DNA of 64,000 nucleotides from Epiperipatus broadwayi (lineage: Eukaryota; Onychophora; Udeonychophora; Euonychophora; Peripatidae): NCBI GenBank assembly GCA_028023455.1, contig JAQFVV010006638.1:186001-250000 (forward strand). Direction: 5' to 3'. The translations under genes were made by a program, and so were the position numbers. Shown piece by piece: positions 29,190 through 42,163 of this stretch; positions within the stretch are counted from its first letter, which is position 1; each line of letters begins with the position of its first letter. The notes under the pieces were generated by a model. It had not been told where the DNA came from, searched no databases, and saw nothing but the letters and a program-made list of their open reading frames with translations.

Positions 29190-30239
29190 ATATATATATA
29201 TATTCTTCCAAATAAATGATGAAATGTACATATATTATTTAGGTGTTGGTATGTCACAGATATCTATGTCATTTATAATGTGTTTATATTATTGTATTAT
29301 CATGGCTTATGCCTTATTTTACTTCTTTGCTTCTTGTCAACCAGTTCTTCCTTGGACAGTATGCTTTCCTAATCCAGGCAATAATATGAGTTGTAAGGAA
29401 AATTACACAGTTAGTATTTTTTTTTGTTATCCAATTATTATTTTTTATAACTAAATATAACATTAATATAATTAAAAATACTTCTTTCTATCATGTTAAA
29501 TTTAATGTGCAATCGTTATAAGGTGATTTTATTACAATCCAACTATAATCATTATCTCATACCTCTCCTAATATATATATATATATCATTTTAAATTTGT
29601 TTTTTTTTTAAACTTAATTTACAATAAAGTTAAAGTATGTGTACAAAAATTTTCAAAATATTAAAAAAATAAAATAAAATTACTTTTGTTCAATTGAATT
29701 CAGTTGTCTGCATTTTTATAATCACCCAATTTAATAAGATCCACATGTTTTTACTATTGTTGTCATGAGTTATAATTTTTTTTATAATATTTGGTTTCAA
29801 AAAACAAAAAAAAAAAACGTTTGTTTGTGTGATTTTTTTTTTTTGTAAAAGATGATTGAAAAGAAAACCAGAAAATAATCTCAAGTATTTATTGTGTTAA
29901 TTATTTGACTGCTTTTGGTAATACATCGTCTAATTATCCATACCGTTCTATGGCACTGTTGCTAATAAAAAACAAATAGACATAACATTATCTGGCTGTT
30001 TTTAAATTTTGTTGATTTATGTTTTTAATTTTTGAATTTGCTTGATTTTTTTGTTGCTGTTGTTTTGTTTTTTTTTGTAACCAGTTTGATATTTTTTTTT
30101 AAAAATAAAAAAATGTTGTTTTTTTTTTAGCATTTTCAAATATTTGTCCGGTCTTTTTTTTTCTTTTAAGAAACTTTTTTTTTTCAAATCTTTTTTATGG
30201 TTTTTGAAAAAAACTTTTTTACTTTTGATCGAGAAACAA
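29190..30239. other. non-coding, T-tract-rich stretch
   Basis: No supported gene. A 76-codon frame at 29224-29454 is hydrophobic and Cys-rich but has no recognisable domain. From 29580 on the plus strand is full of T homopolymers. Confidence 0.35.
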
Positions 30240-31080
30240 GGCTTTCTTGACAGACCTCTCTAAGACCTGTAATCATATGTCTTACGATGTTTTGACACCT
30301 TTCCAACTCAGATGTAATACACTTTACTGTAAGCTGATCCCTTCTTCAAAAATAAATTAGCCATATCGCTTGAGAAAAAGTGATTCGGCAGCCCTCAAAC
30401 TCCATTCCATGAGCAAATGGAACACCTTCATTGACAATGACATGATTAACATGCCATTCCAGATGTTTGACAATGCCTTAATTTCATTAAACCACCACAA
30501 AGACAGTTTTTATGGATGGATAAAATATTTTTTGGGTTGAAGGAAGATCACTGCATCTGCTTCTGTAGCAGGTAAATTTCAAAACTACAATGCTGAATGG
30601 TTGTCTGCCAGTGAACAGTTTTGATCTCCAAAAAGTATTGGAAAATGTGTGACTTGATTGTGAACTTTGCCAAATCGTGATTTACACTCCTCATTTAGTG
30701 AATTCTGACCCCTGACAATGAAAGTATGGGAGTTTGAGAATTCATTACATTTTTTACTAACTCACATTAATTACAATACATTTAAGCAAAAAAAAACTGT
30801 TCTAATATACTTTTTGTCATTACAACTACAGAAACCTTCATATCATATGCTGTACAATAGTCAAGAGTAATGTCTATAGAGAGTGTCCCATACTCATGTT
30901 CAACATGCTAGAGATGTTGGTGAAAGGGTACACTTCAACATATTAGTGTTTGAACAGTTTACAGGCCGTAAGATCTATGAGCAGCCTTGTAAGCAGCATA
31001 TGTATGTGCTTTAGCATAGAAACAGTGTCATCACATGTTGTGGATCAATAGACCATGTATTACTCTGCTTTCTTATAATC
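30240..31080. pseudogene. decayed coding-like stretch, family unknown
   Basis: Base composition rises and becomes protein-like compared with the flanks. On the plus strand a 59-codon stop-free piece (about 30359-30540) contains KWNTFIDNDMINMPFQMFD. On the minus strand other pieces are equally protein-like, for example EHEYGTLSIDITLDYCTAYD near 30810-30910. I cannot decide the strand or name a family. A decayed transposase or other mobile-element gene is the likeliest source, inferred only from context. Confidence 0.25.
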
Positions 31081-31439
31081 AGTGATTACAATGAAATAAG
31101 TTTGTTATTGTTACAATTTATTATAATATTTATTGCACTTGTTTTAAAAGTATCAAATTTGCAATTGACCCCACTACTTTGGTACAAGATCCCATGTAAG
31201 AGAAAGGGCAGAATGTATATTTAAAACTACAAAAGCTAAATTCAAACTACTTAATTTCTGAAAATTAGAGATATACATAGTAAGGTTTTAAGATGACATC
31301 AAATTAAGTCATTTAAAAATGGGTGGCAGTGTCAGATTCTCTTTATAGCCATTGTGTGATAAGCTTTAAATAATTTATAAATATTTAATATAAATTATAC
31401 CTGAAATAAAACAATTTAAAGACATATCACATGCATTTT
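31081..31439. other. non-coding stretch
   Basis: No feature recognised. It may include the outer end of the Element 3 left LTR, whose exact edge I cannot fix. Confidence 0.3.
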
Positions 31440-32488
31440 ATTGAGAAAAAAAATCGCTAGTTTATTTTATGGTAGCTAATAATATAATAATAATTTCAAA
31501 TCAACAACCGAGTAAATTATATTTCTAAGATTTAGTATTTTATTTTTTTTTAATTTTAACAAATGTTTATTAGTAATAGTAAAAGAATGAAATGTAATAT
31601 CCAAATAATTTGTTTATTGAAAGTCAATTCTTGCTGTTCCTGAAAGTTATCTTGATTCAGTTTTTTTTAATCAGATTTATAATGGCATTTTAATAGTACT
31701 TATAATTTTTTGAACATTATCACATATAACATACAAAAAAAGTTTCCAAGTAAGTTTTAACAGTTTAATACTATAAATGTGGAATTATCATGCATGATTT
31801 TGTTCTAAGTTAGATTGTCCATTATATGATCTTCTTATAGTATCTATAGGTAGTCTGATGTTACGATATTTAATGTAGGTTATTGGATTCAATCATGGCA
31901 TTATTATGACTCCAGGAAGAAAGTATCAGCGAATGAACTATTCTCTACTCACACATTTGATAACTCCCAAATCCACTGGTGAGAATATATTGAGGCTTCT
32001 TGCAGTGGATCCATAAAAAATATCAATATATTGCAAATAGCTATCTGGTGTCACACGGAACATGAAAAAAAGACTCCTGTTCAATGATGTTCTTTTTATA
32101 CACCTCTCAATTTGAGCCCACCACACACATCCTGTCTACACATTTTCTTTTTATTTCCATTTTAACATTGGCTAATTTACATATTTCTATTTTATTTTTG
32201 TTTTTAAAGTTATATTTTCTCCATCACTTTTAATTAACAGCAGAAGAGTGTTGTAATTTCAATTTATGCAATAATAATTGCTTGACAATAGGAATTTACA
32301 TTCTTATCTCAGTAAAATCAAAAGATAAATATTTTGTTATTCTCTTTTTTTAAAATATGGCTATAGAAAATTGAATTTAAAATATCTAAAATAAATCAAA
32401 CAGAATTTATAATAATACCTATTTTATCTTTCTCAGAAATATAGTATTTTAACTCTAAAATGCCAATGTCAATTGTACTACAAATATG
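31440..32488 (-). repeat. 3' LTR of Element 3 (approximate)
   Basis: Aligns with 34.74-35.79 kb. The right edge is set by AATTGTACTACAAATATGG against GATTGTACCACATGTATAG; reversed, both would begin TG. The left edge is fuzzy. Confidence 0.6.
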
Positions 32489-33069
32489 GTACAATACTTC
32501 AACAGTTCAGGAAAATAATAAAAATAGGGTGGTTAGCCTCTTTAATTCTTAATTTATTTTTTATCAATCATGATATACCAGCCTATGGACTGTTCATCCA
32601 TGATATATGGCTATTAAGCTCACATTTTACTCTTTAGTATTGTAAATAGAACAAGGAATATTTCTATGTTCAGTGTACACATACAACACCCATGTAAGTC
32701 TAATAATAGGAAACCAAAGTCTATCTGCATTGGAGCATTACTTAATCTATTTTGAGACTTACAGTCTCATGGTGACTTAACCTGTCTCACTTTTCTAGAA
32801 CTTATATACTGTTATACTGCTGAGCATTTGAGCTCAGAATTATGATTTTCCCTCTTAACTACACACCTATTAAAAAACCACTGACAATTAGGTATCAGCT
32901 GCCTTTTTCCACTGTTTTCCTAATCACTTCTCATAGTACCTAATTACAATTCAGTCTTATTTTATATTAATATCTACCAATGGTTTTCTGGATTTTAGTC
33001 AGTCCAGTTTATCCTGTAATATTACCTTTTTGGATATGATGAAGATGGTTGAGGTGATGGAGATCAAAC
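32489..33069. other. Element 3 interior downstream of gag
   Basis: No frame recognised. On the minus strand this is the segment between the gag end and the 3' LTR, with no pol trace. Confidence 0.4.
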
Positions 33070-34330
33070 TCATTCACTATGTTCTTTATAACAGTCTCTT
33101 CATTTGATATTGACATCTCTCCCCTTGTATCTATCTCAATTTCTAAATCTTTTCCCAGGGAACAAATTTGTTGCACAAATTACTTTCCCTTTATTTTTAA
33201 CAGAATACTCCTTATACTTCCTTTGTTTTTCAAAGATATCTGTAATAGTCATAGCGTTAAGTTGAGATTCACTCTTTTGGTTCAGTATTTTGTTCACCTA
33301 TTTTGTCATTTATTCTTCCCCTCTGACCCACCTTTATTGCTGTTGAATGTGCTTACCATTTCTGTGATATGTTTGATGATCTCATATTCTGTGCTGATTA
33401 ACAGGTATTCCACTGGGTTAGGAAAAGGTTGGCAAACTATTTTGATGATTTGTTTTTCCATCATTGGCCATACCATCAGTAAACTCAGCCATGCCATCTG
33501 CATCACATAGAATGGCACATAATGCTCTTTTTCTTTACATTTTCCTTGCACTAACTTGTTCTTGCTATCTCTTGGCGATCCTCATTCTAGTAACATTCTG
33601 TTAATGTTTGTCTGTATTGTCACAAAAACACCTGCTTCTTCAAGTAGGGATTCCCACCACGCTTGTGCCATGCCCTGTAAATGACTAGTGGCCACAGTCA
33701 TCTTTAGATCCTCTGACATCATATTTAGTGCGGAATAACTTATTTTTAAATGAATTAATTGCATTTGACACATTTTTCTCTCTGAGAGCTTTCCCGTCTT
33801 TGAACTTCCTTGTTAATATGATTCTACTTCTGTAAGTTATACACTCTGAACTTTCTTTACTACCTTCGTGTATATGACTTTTCCTAGCTCCTCTTTCATT
33901 TCTTTAAACTCTGCACTGACTTTTTTATATTTATTTATTTCCTTTTTCATTTCTTACTTAAATTCTGCCATTGACTTTTCAATATTTTTGTTATTAATGG
34001 TTCCATGTCTTCTTTTATCCTTTTTTTGCCTTCTTACATGGCCTTACTATCTTTTCCATGTCTTAGTTTTATATAGTTACATATTTTAATATTTCTTTAT
34101 TTCTATCTATTATATTCATATTTTTTCTTTATAACTCATATATATTACTTGGACTTTTATTTTCTCTAGCACTAACTAATACTTTATTTTCTTATTCCTT
34201 TCATCTCAGTATTACATTCACTGCCAACTCTTCCCCTGTTGTTACTTTTTCTTCCAGCTTTTTTATTTCTCATTTGTTTTCTTACTCTTTTACTTCATAA
34301 CTACCTAATCTATTTCTCTTTTTCTTAATT
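33070..34330 (-). pseudogene. broken Gag of Element 3
   Basis: On the minus strand the N-terminal part (about 34330-33860) is a Glu/Lys-rich coiled coil with pieces such as EMKKEINKYKKVSAEFKEMKEE, interrupted by stops. The Gag core follows at 33773-33306, all in one frame with a single stop at about 33580. It contains MAQAWWESL (tryptophan pair near 33653-33658), YVPFYVMQMAWLSLL, then EKQIIKIVCQPFPNPVEYLL, which lines up with the II.HNLP region of the other two proteins. The tail is basic. The order coiled coil, WW core, basic tail matches Element 1 Gag. Multiple stops show it is inactive. No zinc knuckle is evident. Confidence 0.75.
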
Positions 34331-34739
34331 TATCTTTATAGATCTGGCACTAAGATTTTAACAAAACAACTTTTATATTATATATTAAAATGTATTCTTT
34401 CTAACTTCCCCATCTTAGTCTCAAGTTATGAGTTTCAAGCCTCACATTTCAGCCACCATCGAACCATTTATCAGTAATTTCAGAGGTTATACACTTTAAT
34501 GTATGTGTATTTATTGATAAAGTTACACCCTCAACTGATAATTCATTTATTTAAATATGTTACGTAATCTAATGAACACAACCAGTTTATTATAATTAAG
34601 TTTAACAATAGTCAGAGAAGAACCAGTTTTATATTTATTTAATAAGCACCAGGATTCTATAGGTGAATCTGCTGGCTTCCACTCCTATCTGTAATAATCA
34701 TTATTGCATGAGAATTTACTACCCTCTGGAATATTATAG
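34331..34739. other. Element 3 leader region
   Basis: Non-coding sequence between the presumed 5' LTR and gag on the minus strand. I could not identify a primer-binding site. Confidence 0.35.
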
Positions 34740-35786
34740 TTTCTGATATGACATTGACACTTATAATTAGTAAAGTTATACAGATTTATCTAATAAGAAT
34801 TTAATAATAAATTTAAAACAACAATAGAGTAAATTGCATCTGTATGATTTATTAATTTTATAATTCTAACAAATGTTTACTGCTAATAATAAAATAATAA
34901 ACTGTAATATCAAACTAATTTATTTGTTGAAAGTCAATTTTTGCTATTTTTGAGAACTATCTTGATTCGGTGTCTTTAATTAGATTTATTATAGTATTTT
35001 AACAGTACTTTTAATTTGCTGAATATGGACACATATAACACACAAAAGAAAGTTTTTTTACTGGTAAGTTCCAACTGTTTAATCCTATCACTGCATGCAT
35101 TACCATGCATGGTTTTGTTCTATGTAAGATCATCCATCATAGGATCTTATAGTGTCTTGGTAGGCAGTCTGCGGTTCTACTATTCAGGTATGTGATGTTT
35201 TCAATGATGACATTATTGTGACTCAAAAAAGGAATAAATTGTCAGTGAATGAGCTATTCTCCACTCACATATTCGATAACAGCAAAAGCCACTGTTTAGA
35301 ATATAATGAGACATCATGTAGTGGCTCCATAGGGGAAAAAATCAATTTATTGCAAATGTCTATCTATGGCATTGCAAATTGCTATCTGGTATTACACAGA
35401 ACATGAGGATAAAATCCTGCTCAGCAATATGTTTTTTATACCTCTCCTAATTTGAGTCCACCACACACATCCTGTTTTGTTTATGATGTTATCTTTCCTG
35501 CTCCACCTTCCCTAGCCATCTTTAACTAATGGGAAAAGAATGTTGTAATTTCAATTTAAGTAATTATAATTGCATGATGATAAGAATTTACATTTTTATC
35601 TCAGAAAAATCAAAAGGTAAATCTTTTATTATTTTCTTTTTTTAAATGTGGCCAAAGGAAATATAGTTTACAATATCTAAAATAAATTAATCAGTATTTA
35701 TAATAATACCTATTTCATCTTTCATGAAATATAATATTTTTAAATCTAAAATACCAATGCCGATTGTACCACATGTATAGTAATAT
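34740..35786 (-). repeat. 5' LTR of Element 3 (approximate)
   Basis: Diverged direct copy of 31.44-32.49 kb. The 62-codon open frame on the plus strand at 35218-35406 falls inside it and is not supported as a gene, because the matching part of the other LTR is interrupted. Confidence 0.6.
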
Positions 35787-36076
35787 ATATTGCATATTTT
35801 ATTTCAAAAAATCAAAACTTAATGTATTGTTTTTGATAACAAATATAAAAAATTATTTGACTTCAATCAGATAATAATTTCATTTAATCTTGCTTTGTAA
35901 ATTGTATTACCAAGATTAATAAAAGTTAATATTGAAATACTACAAATTTATAGTTCCAAGGGGAAATCTTATTCTTTATATAATATTACATTTATATAGT
36001 GCTTTATATAAGTTTTCACTTCATTTATCATAAATATTAAATTTTATAAATTATAGCTCAAAAGAATATATATATA

Positions 36077-37580
36077 GTAATGGGCACACATGCTGTTTCA
36101 TTATTTTAAATAAAATTAGAATTTAAAAATAAAAAGTTTGCAAATAAAAATTCTTTTTTTAAGAATTAAAAATTGAAAATTAAAAGTCATCTAAACTCCT
36201 ATATGTATAAAATCACACAGATAAAAAATTATTAAAAGAAACTATATAAAAAAAGTATTTTAAAACTAAATTTTCAAAAAAAACTTAAAGACTTAAAGAT
36301 AAAAAAAATATACATATATCTTTAAAAATATACAAAATTTAATTAATTCTATTGTGTAAAAAAGCTAAAAAATGGAAATGATAATTTTTAATTAGTCAAA
36401 AGTAAACTAGCTTTTTGGCATCTCAAAATTTATAATTAAAGTTCAAATAGAAGAAAAAACAATAAGAACAGAATAGCTAATAAAAAATCCCTCAGGAAAC
36501 AGACCACAGTGAAAGGATCATCATCACTATGACATCATGTCCAGTCAATCTGCAATTTTAATATAAAAAGGAAAAGATTGGAAATAATTTATTATGTCTG
36601 CTATATGTATTAAGTCCAGGCGAATTGAAGGAGAAGGGATTGAAAAGATGCACTTTCAATCCCTACAATTTTTCTAAAATAATAAATGAAATATAATTTT
36701 CCTGGACACCAGGACATCAGGGTCCTGCAATAAAAGCCTGCAAAGAACTATAACAGCTACAGTAAAGGGCATCTGGATGAAGACCAATAGAATGGCAAAC
36801 AGCATAGCTGTCACCCCAGGGTGTTGTGGGAATTAGAAATAAAGGGATCCAAATTACAAGCAACTAAAAAGTGTGGACTTTCTCTTTTAAAACCGTAAGA
36901 ACATTATCTAACTAATGAACTTTAATTATAAAACTTTTCCAGTATTTAAATAAAAATATAAGTTCCTATCTGACCAAACTAAATCATCTATGAATAATTA
37001 TTTTTTATGTTAATTTTAAATCATTTCCATTAATTTTTTTTTGTTCTTTTAAGTGTTTATTATGATTTTTCTAAACTGTTAAGCTAAACTTTTAATAAAT
37101 GTTAAATTTAAGTTGGGTGTGGGTGACTGCATAAATTATAAAGTTATGTTAGTTTAATTAAAGGGAGGGTTGATCTTAGGTTATTTGTTTTGCAGTTAAA
37201 TTGGGTTAATGAATTGGATGTATTGGTGTAAATAGTAAATCTAGCATGAAGATCCACTATGTGCAGGGCCACATTATACACTGCACTTGGGAAAAATAAG
37301 CCCCCATCTAAAGCAAACAATATTCCCCACTCCTTGTATCATCCCCTTAATCTATGGAATTGGATAATAAGATGACAAAAAGGAATGCAATCCCTTCCTA
37401 TGGAGTATTCTTTTTATTGTTGTTTTCATAAGACAGACAAAGCATTCTTGTACTGGACAAGAGACATTTCTTCTCGATAACCATAATTTTCAGATGTATA
37501 TTTCTGACAGTGTGGTATTGTGCTGTTGTATTCATGCTGCATTGAATACATTGATATACCAGGTAGATTGGTATTGGTTA
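36077..37580 (-). repeat. F4 repeat, truncated minus-strand copy
   Basis: Reverse-oriented copy of the last ~1.4 kb of the repeat at 48312-50495. The outer end GTAATGGGCACA, next to a short TA run, matches the reversed terminus TGTAATGAGCACA. Further in, GAAGGAGAAGGGATTGAAAAGATGCA, CTGACCAAACTAAAT and GAGGGTTGATCTTAGGTTAT blocks (read on the plus strand) match in order. Similarity stops near 37580, so the first ~0.8 kb of the repeat is missing. Confidence 0.75.
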
Positions 37581-37589
37581 GTAATAAAA

Positions 37590-38290
37590 TTATGTATTCT
37601 GCAGAATGATTTATCAGTAATAATTGGTAGTAAGTCTTTCAAGGTATTCTTTACTGTGTGTCTTCTCTCTATTAAATCAGCTGTGGCTTTTCTAGGTTTA
37701 AGTTTAGATGTAGCTTTGTAAATTTACTTTGCTGGTGGCTTTCCTCCATCACTTTTCTCAAGAACTCTAGTATTTCAGATGTAGCTTCTTCATCACTGGG
37801 CGCAAGCTGAGGTTGATTTTTTTTTCTATTCTGTAGTACTTTTCTATAAGAGATAGATGGCTAAGTCATATCACACTGCTAACCAACAATTCTCATTTTA
37901 ACAGCTTTGGTAATAGCTTGATCAGAATTCAGCTTGGTCAAAGTAATGCAAGAACAGCCATTTAATTATTTTTCAGCACTTGTTTTTCAGAAAATGTGTA
38001 TCAGCAGCAAAAATTTTTGATGGCTACTCAGGCTTTTTATATCCTATTTTTGACAGTATGTCCCTCCCCTTTTACTTTTGCAATGTCACTTGTTTACTAG
38101 TTCGAACTTTGCCTTTAACTAAATTTCCAATTAGTTTTTAATATTCACCACAGATAAATCTGGAGTTAAAAGCTCTATTCCCTTGGGTTTCCCAATTATA
38201 CTTAGTATGAATTTATGTCTGACTGGATTTTCTAATTTGTTTTTCAACTATAATTTTAAATGCGGAAAATTTTCAGTCAGAAGATTATTT
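37590..38290 (-). pseudogene. decayed coding-like stretch beside F4 copy
   Basis: Minus-strand translation gives protein-like pieces broken by stops and frame changes: KFILSIIGKPKGIELLTPDL (about 38220-38150), QPQLAPSDEEATSEILEFLRK (about 37815-37755), then KATADLIERRHTVKNTLKDLL (about 37695-37630). No family recognised. It lies directly upstream, in minus-strand sense, of the truncated F4 copy and could be the interior of the element to which F4 belongs. Confidence 0.35.
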
Positions 38291-39589
38291 TTAGACAAAA
38301 TGTTAAAATTCGTAAACAAATTACACTTGTGTAATTTTAAAATCAATATAACTTGAAAATTATTTAAAATGAATATTAAAACTTAAATAAATAATTTTAT
38401 AAATTTGAACTTAATATTTTATTATATACATAAATTCTAACAACACTGCTATGTTTCAATAAAAGCTATTATGGATGCACTAGGAGATTGCTTGAATGGA
38501 GATGAGATTTCAAACCCAGTGTTGGTTTGAAACTAGGGATAAAACAACAATTTAAAAATATTGTTATTAATTGGGAGATAAATATATTGCTATTTTATTA
38601 TTGTTGAATAATAAATTAAAAGAAATAAACAAAGAAATTAAATGTATTAAAACTTGTAAAATAAATGGTTATAGTCAATTAGTTAAGCATATTTTTTATG
38701 TAGTGAATCTAGAGCTGTCTTCAATATTATGGGTAGTTATTAAAAATGAAGCCAGAGGGGATAATATTAATTATTCACACTAAGATTATTGGTAAATTTC
38801 TTACCACAGTGCATTGGGATAAAAGCTATATATAATTTAACAAAGTTGTAGGGGGGTTGATTAAGAAAAAAGAACTAAGCAACCACATACTTCAACTCTG
38901 ATCTTTTAAAATAAAAAAACAAACAAACTAAAAATCAGAAAATTTTGGAATCTAATCAATGGGATTATAATATATTGATATCTAAAGATGATTGAATAGA
39001 AAATCTCCAAACCTTGCTATCGTTTCAAACACCTTTTTCATCGATTGATAGTTCTTAGAAGTTATACTGGAGAAGAAATGGAAACCTTGTGCATAATAAC
39101 TGTCTCACATAAATATTGCTTTAAACCCAGAAAAATTCAAGAAAAAGTAAGCTTTTGCTTTTATTTTGTTCATATGTTTCAAATTTTATCTTTAAAAATG
39201 ATTCATAAAGTATTTATAATTAAACTAAAGAGCTGATAATGTTTGTATTTTTGCACAACTAGTAAATATAAAGCAGGACAGATGTTCATTTGAAAATCAT
39301 AATTTCAAGAAAATAATTCAAAATCATTTAAAGAAGGATTTCAGAAGATATTATAAACAAAATCAAGAGTCATTTTATATCATATTTTAATAAAGTTAAA
39401 AGATAAGGTTGTACTCTCATCCTTGGTGTTCGCCTTAAGATGGTGTTGATGCTAATCGAAAACATATGCATATAAAGATTCTGGGCCGGACCTAAATGAT
39501 TGATTTGATCTAAAAAGATCTTATTTCTTAGATTTGTAATAAAATATTCTACTAACTAATAAATACTATTATATGATGTTAGTTTTTTT
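38291..39589. other. non-coding stretch
   Basis: No supported gene. Open frames of 63-70 codons at 38571 and 39045 have no recognisable features. Confidence 0.35.
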
Positions 39590-40110
39590 TTTCATTTTTG
39601 TAAATGTTTATTAATCTTATCTTGTTTTTGAGTTTGTGTGTGTATGTCTTTAAAGTTACGGTGTTTTTCTAATTGTTTTTTTTTTTTTTGACTTTACGTA
39701 TCTTTTTAAAGTTACGGTCTTTTTTTTTTTGCAAGAGTAAATCGATAATTTTATTCAAAAGCAAGACATAATAAGTAAATGTTTATTAATCTTATTTTGT
39801 TTTTGAGTTTGTGTATGTGTCTTTAAAGTTACGGGGCTTTTTCAAATTTTTTTTTGGGACTTTAGGTGTGTCTTTTTAAAGTTACGGTATTTTTTTTGCA
39901 AGAGTAAATCAATAATTTGATTCAAAAGCAAGACATAATAAGTCAATGTTTATTAATCTTAGATTGTTTTTGATGTTGTGTGTGTCTTTAAAGTTACGGG
40001 GCTTTTTCTCATTTTTTTTGGGACTTTACGTGTGTCTTTTTTTTAGTTACGGTATTTTTGGTCGAGAGTAAATCAATCATTTTATTAAAAAAGCAAGAGG
40101 TAATTCTAAA
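39590..40110. repeat. degenerate tandem repeat, unit ~170-180 bp
   Basis: Three units begin near 39598, 39775 and 39943 with RTAAATGTTTATTAATCTTA. Each contains GTCTTTAAAGTTACGG twice, separated by a T-tract, and ends with GCAAGAGTAAATCRATAATTT and AAAAGCAAGACATAATAAGT. T-tract lengths vary between copies. Confidence 0.85.
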
Positions 40111-40139
40111 TCTATCAAAAGTAATGTAATTTATATACT

Positions 40140-40680
40140 ACAATTTAGAATTGATACCCGACTACTATTAGTAAGACCGTCATTAAAAGATTCCATTGAA
40201 AAATGATACCCGACTAATTTCCATTTTCTTTTTTAGGGGGTGGGGGACAGTAATGAATCAGAAAGTGGATTGTTTTTATTAAGTCTGCCTATATAAAAAG
40301 GGTACCATTATTGAAATACTAAATTTAAAAATGATAGCCGACTAATTTGCATTTCTTTTGACAGTAATTAATCAGAAAGTGGGTTTCTTTTTTTTTGGTA
40401 AATCTTGTGTATATATAAAAACAAGCAAACTGTAATTCAAAGACTCCATTGAAAAAAATCAAACGCCATTGAATTTGCTTTTTTTTTAAAGACAGTAATT
40501 AATCAGGAACTGGGTTGTTTTTGTTAGTGTGTAGATATAAAAACTAATCTTATTTTGAAATAATAAATGTAACAAAACAAAAAAAAATAATACCCAACTA
40601 ATTTTATTTTTCAGACAAGTAATTCCTAATAATTAGACAGTGGGTTGTTTTTGTTTGTGCGTATATATACAAATAGCAAA
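40140..40680. repeat. degenerate tandem repeat, unit ~110-170 bp
   Basis: Blocks ATACCCGACTAATTT and GACAGTAATTAATCAGRAAGTGGGTTGTTTTT recur four or five times (about 40150, 40205, 40330, 40480, 40590). Each is followed by a TATATAAA-like string. It is a second satellite patch beside the previous one. Confidence 0.75.
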
Positions 40681-42110
40681 AGTAACTGGTCACAGACAAA
40701 TTCTCGTGAAAACGGTACTTTTCGTGTGATCCTTTATTTTTTTCCCTTTTATACCCTTAAAAGCAATTTTTGAGGGTTACCCTTTCATAATGTAATCTTC
40801 AAAACATTATTACTAAACTTACAACAGTAAAGTAAGTTACAACACATTAAAAAAATAGATGTCTTATCAAATTTAAAAAACTATGACTGCTTCAAATACA
40901 CACACTCTTATGTGAAACTACAGAAAAAATAGATATTCTACTATTATGAGAAAATGATGAACAAAATCGACTACTACAGCAGCTGATCAAGGCATTTCTT
41001 TCTCTTTGCTTTTAGCATAGAAAAAAAGCCATAACCGGCAGCCATTGGGAACTCTTTCTGTGTTTGATCATAGAAAGAAGTCTCTTTGTGTTGGCTTCTG
41101 TTGCCGCCTCCTCCATCCAACATAACATGAGGACTTTTCTGCATTTATAATGTAGAAAAATTCCTCTTTGGTTGTGTGAAGGTCGGTGAAACTGTATCTT
41201 TCTAGAAATTTACCTAGAAGTAGCAACATCTTAAGGCAAATCCCAAGGACAAGAAAACAACCAAAGATAATTGGAAGTGATTTTATTCTAAATTCTTTAT
41301 TAAGAAATAAACACTCATCTGCCGATTTTTTTTAGCATGAACTTGTGTAATGATAGTAATAGAAAAATTACAAATTCATTAAAATGTTAAGGATATCATA
41401 TTTATAATTGGATAAATTCTGTTAATTTTTCTAATCATATAATGCTTTGTTAATAAAAATGGAACAAAATAAATATTTACTTTTACGGTTTTATTGTGAA
41501 ATATACGTCATTGTAATAAAGTTGTAAAATATTTTAAATGCCAGATTATTTAAAGAGTGTTACAAATCGTACCACCGAGTAATAACGAGTTTTAAAAAGT
41601 CAAAATATGTTAATGGCAATAAAATTATAAAGTCATATTTCAAGGAAATCATATGGATTAAAATGTAAATAAACTATTTATAGTTATAACCAACTTGAAC
41701 GTTTAAACCTTGTCTCACTACATAATACTGAATAAATCAATAAATGTATTTAAAAGTTTGTTGTGAAGACTACAATAACCTATACTGCATTAAAGCAAAT
41801 TATCTCTAGAAAAATGGATAACTGACTTTAATTGTGATACACGTGAAGATCTTTGAATATTTCCTTATTATACTAGCATCAAACAGGATAATAAAATATA
41901 TATGTATTATCTGGAATGTTTGCTCATCATAATATTTGTTCCTATCATTTTAGCTCACCAGAATAAAATAAATTTTATTCACAGGATAAACTCTGATGGT
42001 AGAAAATTTTTGTTTATTAATTTTTTATTACGGCTGTGTTAGCTTATAATGCTTACATCATGTGTTATTTGGGAATTTTGTTTTTAAACATATATGTTTA
42101 TTGTGTCATG

Positions 42111-42111
<1 letters not shown>
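40681..42111. other. non-coding stretch
   Basis: No gene seen. A weak local duplication around 41000-41100 repeats YTYTTTGYKTTTRRCATAGAAA-like sequence. The remainder is ordinary AT-rich DNA. Confidence 0.35.

Positions 42112-42160
<49 letters not shown>
42112..42160. repeat. (TA)n microsatellite
   Basis: About 24 perfect copies. The Tyr-Ile repeat frames spanning it are by-products. Confidence 0.9.

Positions 42161-42163
<3 letters not shown>

Larger units (their letters stand above)
31440..35786 (-). mobile_element. Element 3: old Gag-only LTR element, minus strand
   Basis: Two diverged direct repeats of about 1.05 kb (31.44-32.49 and 34.74-35.79 kb) flank an interior of ~2.25 kb that encodes a broken gag on the minus strand. 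The repeats share many blocks, such as GAAAGTCAATT...CTTGATTC, CATGCATGRTTTTGTTCTA, and CCACACACATCCTGT. No pol remnant is seen. The right edge reads ACCACATGTATAGTAATATATATTG, so it too lies by a TA-rich tract. LTR divergence of perhaps 15-20% by eye marks it as much older than Elements 1 and 2. The repeat edges on the left sides are approximate. Confidence 0.7.
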
